Shown one piece after another: positions 56,356 through 64,000 of a stretch of DNA of 64,000 nucleotides. Under the pieces are notes generated by a model. The model was not told where the DNA came from. It made no database searches and saw only the letters and a list, made by a program, of their open reading frames with translations. Numbering within the stretch: position 1 is the stretch's first letter; every line of letters begins with the position of its first letter. A program made the position numbers and the translations under genes. The stretch comes from Eustoma russellianum. Its lineage: Eukaryota; Streptophyta; Magnoliopsida; Gentianales; Gentianaceae. Where the stretch lies: contig AP025065.1 in NCBI GenBank assembly GCA_036186865.1, forward strand, positions 3,999,264 to 4,063,263. Reading direction: 5' to 3'.

Positions 56356-57495
56356 ATATTTTTATATTTTTTTGCGCACCGGGTATAGCATACACCCCTT
56401 TTACAAAAAGATTCATCCTCGAAACTTGTGTACCATACTCGAAAATACACGAATACTTCTTTCATTCTTCTTCTTCAAGCTTCTATTTCTATTATGGTAC
56501 CTCTAATGACAACATCAGTCCTCCAGGTCGCTGATGTTCTGTTTTCACTTACTGACATTGGACGTGGGGTCGACAATATCCATATCAAACTCCTCACACA
56601 GACTAAATTTCCAAATTCATTTCCTGTAGACCTACTAAGTATTTTCTAAATTCATTGTTCCCCGCTTGTTAAAATCAAAACTTAATGTTTCTATTATTCT
56701 AGAATCAAAACCTAAAGGGATTGTCACCACGCTGAGTGATTCCACAACCCCATCTTAGTCTATAGGGAAACTCATTTCTGGTCGCATTAGCAACCCTCTA
56801 TAATCAGTGCTTATGTGTACTATAATCTTAACTTAAATATCTTATTCATGAAATAAATCCCATAAACGGTTTGTATTTTCAGAACACGTATAATTCAACT
56901 TAATCATCACTATCATCTCATAAGCTGATCTTGTCCTCATAGGGTTCAATTTCTGACTTAATTCTCCATAGTTGCAACTTAGAAAATTTTCACTATACCA
57001 TCATATGTACTTAGGCCTACTTGTCTCTATAGGCCATTATTCCCAACAGTGACATCATCACTTATCGTAGGATTTAATGCTTAATCATAGTTAATCTCTT
57101 TTCATTCTATATTCTAAGATTCAACTTATGTGGTCATTAACTGAAGCATCTTAAGGAATTTTAATGCACCATGCTACCGCGTGCTGTACTAGTCTACAAT
57201 ACTTCTTTAATTTGTTATTTTAACCGCTAATTTTAACCATGTTAAACCCCACATGAATAGCAACCACAGCTGTTTATGCTACGCTATTTCAACTCAAGCA
57301 TACTAGCTTCAACAATACTTATGTGTCCTTATGTTCACCTCAATTGCATCAACATGTTGATTCTTAACTTAGGTCATGTATCGCAACTATAACTCCAAAT
57401 CAAACTTATTTGTACTAAGTTCACACAAATAACTTGTTGTTGTTAAGTATCAATACTTAACTGAAACTTTCCAATGATAACTCTTTTTGTGTGTT
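56356..57495 (-). repeat. Gypsy-2 leader-like block, minus strand
   Basis: Reverse complement of 57180-57330 follows 6150-6300 (GGTTAAAATTAGCGGTT.AAATAAC, GCTTGAATTGAAATAG-like and CCTTAAG landmarks). It lies upstream of the minus-strand LTR, as expected if that LTR is a 3' LTR and most of the internal region was lost. No open frame of note. Confidence 0.55.
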
Positions 57496-57519
57496 AGCTA
57501 TGGTCGTTGCGAGTTTAGG

Positions 57520-58130
57520 GCTGTCAACCAGTAGGGTGAAAATGTAACTTCTTTAGTGGATATGTCTCCATGAATGCATTATTGGACATAGCTCTATCAA
57601 GTTGAGATTTGATAGATCCATTATCCCAGGTGTGAAAGCAGCCTGACAAGTTGATCTCCATCAATCCGCTCTGAAGGAAACAATTGAGTTAGTCCTACAG
57701 CTCATAATTAGTTGCCGACCTACCTCCAATTCTCTCCTTTTCACTTTGAATGCAATTGAAATCTCCTAGCACAATCCAAGGATCATTCTGTATTTGGCTT
57801 CGACTGAAGAGAGAGCACCACATCGGACGCCTGTCAACAAGCGTTTTGAAACCATAGGCAAATATGGCTAACAAGCTCCGCCTGGTCACCTGAGATGTGA
57901 TTTGACAGTGCACTGCCTCGGAATCAATAGAAAGAACCTGGACAACAACTGAAGATGGGTTCCAGTATGTAAAAATTTGCTTGCCCGCATGTGAGTCAAA
58001 ATTATTTACAAACTCCCAGCTTGCAAAGTTTTATTTTAGGAATAGATACATCATGTTGTGCAGCTTAGTATTGAATAATTCGAGGATATCTATTTTGTGT
58101 TTTTTACAAAAATATTGACACCATTGTGTT
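57520..58130 (-). pseudogene. L1-type LINE ORF2, endonuclease fragment
   Basis: The minus strand reads FVNNFDSHAGKQIFTYWNPS, VHCQITSQVTRRSLLAIFAY, DRRPMWCSLF, PWIVLGDFNCIQSEKERIGG, then SGLMEINLSGCFHTWDNG and KSQLDRAMSN. This is the apurinic-type endonuclease of L1 LINEs, with the GDFN catalytic motif intact. The final SDH motif is lost at about 57510. RT and everything downstream are missing. Stops occur near 57690. The 3' part is lost, which is not the usual 5' truncation of LINEs. Confidence 0.85.
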
Positions 58131-58179
58131 TTAGGGGTTTATTACACCCCTAATATTCTAAAAACTAATTATTATAGAA

Positions 58180-60140
58180 TTAAGTGTTTGGTCGTACCTT
58201 GGACTTGCCATGAGGGGCTTTGAACTTTTTCCTCAAGGCAAGGGCCTTCGATCTGGAAATCAATTCAGTGAATTCATCTTGGAACAGCGAGTTGATTCTT
58301 TGAACATGGTCCTCCACGTAGACACTAGCTTGCTGTGTCTGACCTGGCTCATCAAGGTTGGCAGCAGCTAGAGTAGGGGTGGTTTCCATAATTTGCACAG
58401 ATCCTAGTTGGGGTATGGCTAGGACAATCTCAGGACTCGTGCTGCAAGCATGGTCTGTGGTGGGTGGTCGAGCTGCGATGGTGACTGGCCGGGTTGAATG
58501 ATTGGCTGGGGGGAGGAGGTGGAAGGTGCTGAGCTGGTGGTTGGCCAAGCTGAGACTGGCTGGCCTTTGGTAGTTGTTGCGGTGTTATGCTGCTAAGTTG
58601 AGCTGGGTTGTTGGGATAGAGCAGAGCTGATCCCAGGTCTTCTGGTGTGTTTTTAATGGGAGCGATAGTAGGAGCAAGTGTTATGGTGTGTGGTTGGGCT
58701 AACGTAGGATGTGTCGAGCTAGGCTGAACTGTTTGTAGCTCGTCGTGGCGGGGTTCACTCAAGTTTGCTAGGCAGCTTGCTTGTGGGTTGCTATGCTGTG
58801 GCCGAGCTGCATGCGGTCTGTACAAAACATTGACAGTCTTTTGTATTCAACCTTTTGAATTATCGTGGTTCCATTCGATAGAACTAACTACACTGAGGTC
58901 ATCAGCTCCTTGCTGAGGTCCACTTCCACTAAAGCATGTGCATAGTTTCATGTGCTCTTATTGGCCATGAGTTGGTCGGCATACATCGATGTGCCGAGCT
59001 GAGAACAGATTCCAGAGAACCTGGTTAACCCAGAGTGTGATTGGTAGGTTGAAAATTTTAACCCAAACTGGGAATTGCGCCATTTCAGTTGCTCCAAATG
59101 TAAAGAATCTTGCCATTTTCTTAAGAATAAGAGATCTACTATACACAAAGTATGAGTCCTGCACAGTGTACCTCTTCCAGCTCTTTAGCTAACTCAAATT
59201 TGAAGATAATCCATCCAGAAGCATGGGACTCCACTTTGTGCTTAACCTTCTAGTCCTTGGAGAGGTTGTGTACTGCTTTCCGACCTGGAAATCTTCCGAC
59301 AAAGTGGCCTACAAGACAACAATCTACCTCTTCGTCGTTGCACAGCTCATCGGTGTTAATGTGCACCTGACATGGGGTGCCGACTTCTACTTTTTTAAGC
59401 ATGCGGCCATGCTCAGGATTCCTGTTGTTCAAAAATAGTGTATTCTAGGCTTTGTCTTATGATGGATATGCTGCGGGCTAAGCTGGTTGGGTTGGGGGGT
59501 GGGTAGGATGATGAGGGATGGGTTGAGTTTTTTGAATTTTTGATGTTAGAGGGTGAACTCTTGCTGCAGAAGGGGCCACAGGATCGGACAGGTTGGTGAG
59601 AGAAGGTCCAGGTGGCATTTATGGTGTGGCTAAGGACTGAGACAGGTTGTTGAAGTCACATGATGGGGGGTGGTAGCTGGTTGACTGACAGCTACTGTCA
59701 CGGCGTCCAGTCTTTTACCCACTGAGCAATTTTCTAGGCAGGTTTGCCTGTGCCCAGTGTCTCATTCCCTAGGATTCAAACTTGAAGGTCTTGCTTCATC
59801 TTCATTGAAAGTGTGGGATGATGTAGTTGAACCTTCTCCCCCTTTTTAGGCTTTGAGGTGAATCCTTCGTCGTCTGAACTGCCATAAAAGGAGACGAATC
59901 TCCATCTTCAGAGCTTGAGTCTTCTTGGATGGAACCAGAATCAGTAGGTTTTCTGGCTTTGCAAGAGCTGCGTCCCAGATTTTCTTCAGCTACAACGTCC
60001 TCTGCGGATGAGCACTATTGCTTCTTGCCAACCTTTTTTGGTGGCATATAGTTCACACAAGAGCTAGATAACATTGTAGTATTCCTTTTTGATGCGTGTT
60101 TCAGCTTCAATGTAACCATGGATGCCTTAGTTTTGGGCAT
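58180..60140 (-). pseudogene. L1-type LINE ORF1 with DUF4283 domain, broken
   Basis: Starts with ATG at 60138-60140 (MPKTKASMVTLKLKHASKRN), followed by an acidic serine-rich stretch (SIQEDSSSEDGDSSPFYGSS). The DUF4283 core follows at 58840-59440 in three frames: CCLVGHFVGRFPGRKAV, ESHASGWIIFKFELAKELEE, MAQFPVWVKIFNLPITLWVN and ALVEVDLSKELMTS. A remnant of the zinc-knuckle region (FCTDRMQLGHS) is next. A proline- and glutamine-rich linker (58430-58825) and a basic tail with KALALRKKFKAPHGKSKVR (58180-58548) end it. ORF1 proteins of this kind bind LINE RNA. At least three frameshifts or stops are present. A 5' UTR with AGAGAGAAACTCTCT lies at 60180-60290. Confidence 0.82.
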
Positions 60141-60299
60141 GGTGCTACCAAATAGAGATTCAGGAGTGAGTAGCACAGAAATCACAGGTGAGAAGGGAAG
60201 GTTCTGAGGTGGAATCTGTTTGGAAAGAGGATGAAGCCAGGGGAGAACGGTTCCTTCCAGAGAGAAGATAGAGAGTTTCTCTCTCTTAACATTCTCTAT

Positions 60300-60943
60300 T
60301 CTTTCTTTACACTACACCATTAAGTTTTTTCTGCTGGCGTAAGATTCCTTTTATGCTTATTGCGTGGGAGACTTATTTGTTTTTATGCTTGTATGCGTTC
60401 AGATATTGCATGCAATACTCATATTTTTTTCAAAGATATTTAAGCTATCCAATTATGGACTACTGAAAAGTGCAAAACAAGTCTTAGATCATAGAAAAAT
60501 GAATATTACCTACTCACATACGATTAATTGGACAAGCAGGAGACCATTCGGTATTCTGACTCCGGTTGTGGATATCAATACAGTTTAAAGTCTAGGCTAT
60601 ATATATACCAACTGAAAGGTCTATGTATGAAAGAATGTTAGACAGACATTTGTAGCATTTTATATGGATTCTAATTATAGATATAATAGCAAAATTTTGC
60701 CGCATGTCTGCATATAGAGAAAAGTTTGAAAGATCACTGAGGATATTCTATGACGATAAATTACGTAGTATTCCAGTTACAATGGAAATTCATCTAAGTT
60801 ATAGCACATCACGTATCAAATTCCTTGTTGTCAAAGAAAAGTTTCAGAGTGAAAGGTGTCTATAAAGTACATTGCGATAAACTTCTTACTGGCACATATG
60901 CTTATAAAGTGATAATCACCCAAGGCTTTTCATAAGCATACTG
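60300..60943. other. Unassigned sequence
   Basis: AT-rich. A 74-codon open frame (60364-60588) has no recognisable feature. It ends at CTCAT, the left flank of the Copia-4 LTR. Confidence 0.5.
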
Positions 60944-60948
60944 CTCAT

Positions 60949-62409
60949 TGTTAGGTCCCTTAAAACACACTAGAAGGGGTTGAATAGTGTGTTCATCAAG
61001 TATAGATATTTTTTGAATTTTTTCGATGGTGAGAACGAATCTATACTTGGGTGAGTTCTTTGAAAATAAATAAACTTGCGGAAGCGTAAAGAACACGAGA
61101 TATATAGATGTTCAACTCAAATGACTCTACTCCTCTACCTTCTTCGTTTTTCACAAGAAGGATTTTGAATAGGGATTGTTATTTCTTGTGGGGGAAACAA
61201 CAATCAAAGAAAAACTTACAAAGTAAGAAACTAGGCCACACGCCCAGACAACAACCAAGAAATACCAACACCTTGAAGTCTAGCCTTCAAAGAACTTCCT
61301 TGCTCCTCAAAGAATTCTTATTGGGAGTATAGTGCACCACAACAACATCAAGTAACCCTCCAAGGTTTGGATTTCTTCAAACAAGAAGCGTCCTTACTTC
61401 TTGACCAACGATCTACACTTGGCTCCTCGCAATCTTCACTCAAGAAGAAAACTCTTCTTCTTTACACAGGTCTAACAAATAAAGTAAAATATACAATGAT
61501 GCAACTATTTTGAGAGCAAAAGCTTGAGAGAAACTTTAGAGCTCGTAGGTAGAAAGTTGCAGAAAGAAAAGTGATGAAAAATCTTGTTTTATCAGTTCCT
61601 AGGCCGTTAGTAACCTTTCAGGAAACAATAATGAGTTGTGTCTCTTCTGATGACATGTCCTCTTTAATTGAGATCTTCTCTTGGATGGATTAAAAACTTC
61701 TTGAGGAAGATTCATCTTGAAAGCTCAAAGAGGAAAGAGGGCATTCTCCAAAGTGGGAGTGAAAGCTGTGATGTTTCACTAAAAGAGAGGATACAAATGT
61801 CAAGTAACTATAAGAAAGTGCAGCATAAAACATTTGTAACATTGAGTCACATGGAGTGCAAAATGTGATTTATAAATAAGCGTTCAATGTGACATGGAGC
61901 GCCTAAACTTTAAACTGGGGTTCAATGTGACGTGAAACGCCTTAAGTGAATAAGGAACACTTGTTCAATGTCACATGAAGCACATGTTGTGGGCAACAGA
62001 ACTCGTTTGAAGTCACATGAAGCGCCTGATCTCAGCCTTCATACTTATTCGAAGTAATTCTGATTTTTGTCAAAAGTAACTTGATATTCGTGCTCATTTT
62101 ACGTGGGAAACCGTCCATTTGACTTTGTAACACATATGAAGCACCTGTTAAACCGTTCAAAGTGTGCTGTTACACAGTTTGACACATGAGGCGCCTTATC
62201 TAGGCATTCGAAGTGTTCTGGTTTCCAAACACTTCACATGAAGCGCCTTATCTAGGCGTTCGAAGTATTGTGGTCTCCAGCCACTTCACATGATTCGCCT
62301 TATGCATGCGTTCGAAGTGTTCTGGTCTCCAAACACTTCACCTGAGGTGCCTTATCTAGCGTTCCAAATGTCATTTGTGCAAATCGTCAAAACTTAACAT
62401 ATTCTAACA
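60949..62409 (-). mobile_element. Copia-4 (Sirevirus-like) 3' LTR, copy 4, 1461 bp
   Basis: TGTTAGGTCCC...ATTCTAACA, preceded by CTCAT. Unlike copies 1-3, the internal sequence lies on its right and holds purine tracts, so this is the 3' LTR of a minus-strand element. The hairpin units are well preserved (62202-62248 and the following unit). Confidence 0.88.
62202..62300 (-). repeat. Hairpin-forming LTR units, best-preserved example
   Basis: 62202-62248 reads AGGCATTCGAAGTGTT, a loop CTGGTTTCC, AAACACTTC, ACAT, GAAGCGCCT. The arms GAAGTGTT/AACACTTC and AGGC(A)TTC/GAAGCGCCT pair. The next unit starts at 62253. Confidence 0.7.
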
Positions 62410-62520
62410 TTCTCTGTCTTTTTTACGATTTCACAATTTGCATAACTTTTAAGATTTGCTCCCCCTTAACTTATGCTCCCCTTCACATTGTGCCTAAAAT
62501 TTGTCTAGATAGATATGATG
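62410..62520 (-). other. Purine-tract region before the Copia-4 3' LTR
   Basis: The minus strand carries GAAGGGGAGCATAAG and AAGGGGGAGCAAATC, two related polypurine tracts about 60-90 bp inside the 3' LTR. Repeated tracts of the AGGGGGAG type near the 3' LTR are characteristic of Sireviruses. Confidence 0.7.
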
Positions 62521-62676
62521 AATCAAATGTCACGACACATATAACCATGAGCAATGTCATCATATATAATAGACAAAGGAAATTAACTTCATTATATTCA
62601 GATCATCACAGGCAAAAAGAAACTAATGTCATCATAAACGAAAAAATCCTTTCACTAAAAAGTTAGACAAAAAATA

Positions 62677-63199
62677 TCATTTTCTACTCATTTCCGGCGC
62701 TAGCATTTCCGCCTCAGAAGTAAAGCTTCCAAAACCAAATCCTCCATCAGGTGCAAAATCAGCAAATCCACCCATTGATCCATCAGCATCCATTGATCCT
62801 CTAGTACCACCAGATGATCCTCCAGCACCACAAGTTTCTTCCCCTAAATCATCAAAATTGGAGGAAAATTGGAACCAAGGTGCTGCTTGGATGAAAGCAG
62901 ACTTGAAGACTACCATACGATATTCATTTCGAGCGTGCCGAGCTTTGTGCTCTGCATAACGAAGCTCCAACCATTGAATAGTTTTCTCCATGGACTGAAT
63001 GCATGGTAGCAGTTCAGGATCAGTGGATGTACCGTCACCATCTTGTGGTCCTTCGTTGGCCATATCCGCAATGTCAGGAACTGTAGTAGCCTTCCACCGT
63101 TGTGAATCGACCGCTTGGGCAATATTGAAGTTGTTATAGTAGTCCGTCTTTGCCACTTTTGTGATTTCTCCGTCAGGAACCTGAATGCCTTTTGATTTT
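62677..63199 (-). CDS. Unrecognised ORF just upstream of the Copia-4 3' end (extra 3' ORF?)
   Basis: A 159-codon frame from the ATG at 63156, open upstream to the MULE edge at 63199 (about 173 codons). I do not recognise a domain. It has a mixed N-terminal half (KTDYYNNFNIAQAVDSQRWK), a helix-prone centre (IQSMEKTIQWLELRYAEHKA) and a C-terminal tail rich in glycine, aspartate and phenylalanine (SMGGFADFAPDGGFGFGSF). It lies on the same strand as the Copia-4 LTR and directly upstream of the purine tracts, the place where Sireviruses may carry an additional envelope-like or other non-pol ORF. That identity is inference. The start of the frame was removed by MULE-2. It could also be a captured host fragment. 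Confidence 0.5.
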
Positions 63200-64000
63200 G
63201 AGTTAATTGCACCTGGTATCCATTATTTTCCACCAAGTTTTAAGTAGCATCCAATGTTTCATGAAACACACTTGCCATCCAGACTTATAGGGTTAATAGA
63301 CACCTGGCATCCGGCAACCGAGAAATGACCTGCTGTAGGCGGTTTTTATGAAATTTCCTTTTTTTTCACTTTTTCTCCAAGTGGCGCCAAACTTTTCCCA
63401 ACCCTGGTTAATTTCACCCTTTTTCTTAGCATACTCTTCAGCATATTTCTTCTGCTCCTCAGTCAACTCTCCACCAACTCCTTCCCTCTTTCCAGCCCAG
63501 GGGCTCTTACTATTCCTCCTAACACATGCCTCACTAGCCGGATTCTCAACTTCTGAATAATCAACCATAACCCCATCATCCTCCCCATCAAATCTCTCCA
63601 ACTTCTCCAATTTCTCCTTCTTCTTCTCAAGCTTTCGCCTTTTTTGCTCATGCTGCGGAATATTATACACTGAAACACCACCAGCAGAAAAGGATTTTGA
63701 TGTGCGATAAAGGAAAGGGAATGAATATTATAGTTTTCCTTCTGATAATAGAATATTCTTCCGAAAGAAAAAGGGAAAGATGGTAATCAAAGAAAATCAT
63801 CAACCACCTATCAGCAGAAGATTTAAGGTAATCATCAACCACCAAATTCGTTAGCAGTAATTAAGAATCCTACAAGAATATGATCAAGCAATTCTTTTTT
63901 TCATCTTCAGCTACAGAATTCTGAAAGAGCGAAATTGATTTACACAATCATCTTTCGGATAGGCATAACCCGAGACCCAAGTCAATTACATTCCCACTGG
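63200..64000. mobile_element. MULE-2, left part (same family as MULE-1), runs off the window
   Basis: Starts GAGTTAATTGCACCTGGTAT, and for about 220 bp it matches 20239-20460 of MULE-1. The contents then differ completely. The left flank TTTGATTTT is the candidate 9-bp target. It interrupts the ORF at 62677-63199. The right end is outside the window. Confidence 0.82.
63293..63670 (-). CDS. Charged, coiled-coil-like ORF carried in MULE-2
   Basis: 125 codons, open for about 20 more codons upstream (FLYRTSKSFSAGGVSVYNIP). Very rich in lysine and glutamate: KRRKLEKKKEKLEKLERF near the start, then an acidic DGEDDGVMVDYSEVENPASE stretch and TEEQKKYAEEYAKKKGEI. The last 25 or so codons run into the MULE terminal sequence and are not cargo. 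I do not recognise a family. Because MULE-1 carries a gene fragment at the same place, this is a candidate captured exon, but it could be low-complexity chance coding. Confidence 0.4.
   Translation of the reverse strand: MYNIPQHEQKRRKLEKKKEKLEKLERFDGEDDGVMVDYSEVENPASEACVRRNSKSPWAGKREGVGGELTEEQKKYAEEYAKKKGEINQGWEKFGATWRKSEKKGNFIKTAYSRSFLGCRMPGVY

Overview
The window is nuclear DNA of a flowering plant, probably a eudicot. It is AT-rich and packed with retrotransposons: Ty1/copia, Ty3/gypsy, L1-type and RTE-type LINEs, and Mutator-like elements. I see no bacterial, organellar or CRISPR features and no recognisable tRNA or rRNA gene. The species cannot be fixed from the sequence. Almost everything is mobile-element derived. 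The one convincing host gene is a two-exon gene for a small secreted cysteine-rich (knottin-like) peptide at 39195-39671.

Layout, left half. Positions 1-36835 are built from an old composite segment present in three partial copies: 1-2672, 4856-17160 and 28563-36835. Each copy carries pieces of a gypsy LTR and leader (Gypsy-2), a truncated gag start and a 1.3-1.46 kb LTR of a Sirevirus-like copia element (Copia-4), shared flanks and, in copies 2 and 3, a long-inverted-repeat DNA element. Copies 2 and 3 are each preceded by a decayed copia remnant (Copia-3a at 2779-4855; Copia-3b at 17368-19146 resuming at 28350-28562). Two later insertions split this frame. Copia-1 (11183-16983, TSD TAAGA) lies in copy 2, and its empty site survives in copy 3. 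Gypsy-1 (19147-28349, TSD CTTAT) lies in Copia-3b. The left LTR of Gypsy-1 in turn holds a Pack-MULE (20239-21316) carrying a cytochrome P450 N-terminal fragment. The nesting therefore goes four layers deep.

Layout, right half. 37362-38520 is a Gypsy-2-like LTR piece, followed by the peptide gene and its downstream region. Then comes Copia-2 (40510-46177, TSD ATACA), a near-complete copia element broken by one frameshift and one stop. 46546-48620 holds a copia RNase H scrap and two tandemly duplicated blocks. 49333-51707 is a broken second copy of the peptide locus split by an RTE LINE with an internal inversion. 51708-57495 is a minus-strand Gypsy-2-type LTR plus leader, interrupted by a DUF4283 ORF1 relic and a 53-bp LINE stub with a perfect 17-bp TSD. 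57520-60290 is the 5' half of an L1-type LINE. 60949-63199 is the 3' end of a Copia-4 element (LTR, purine tracts, extra 3' ORF), cut by a second MULE (63200 to the window end) with the same termini as the first but different cargo.

How the parts relate: Copia-1 and Copia-2 are the youngest elements, with about 1 and 3 differences between their LTRs by eye, and each keeps nearly all enzymatic domains. The other elements are decayed. No operon-like or defence-like system is visible. The most interesting items are the knottin-like gene with its duplicated relic, the P450-carrying Pack-MULE family, the resolved insertion sites, and the hairpin array in the Copia-4 LTRs.
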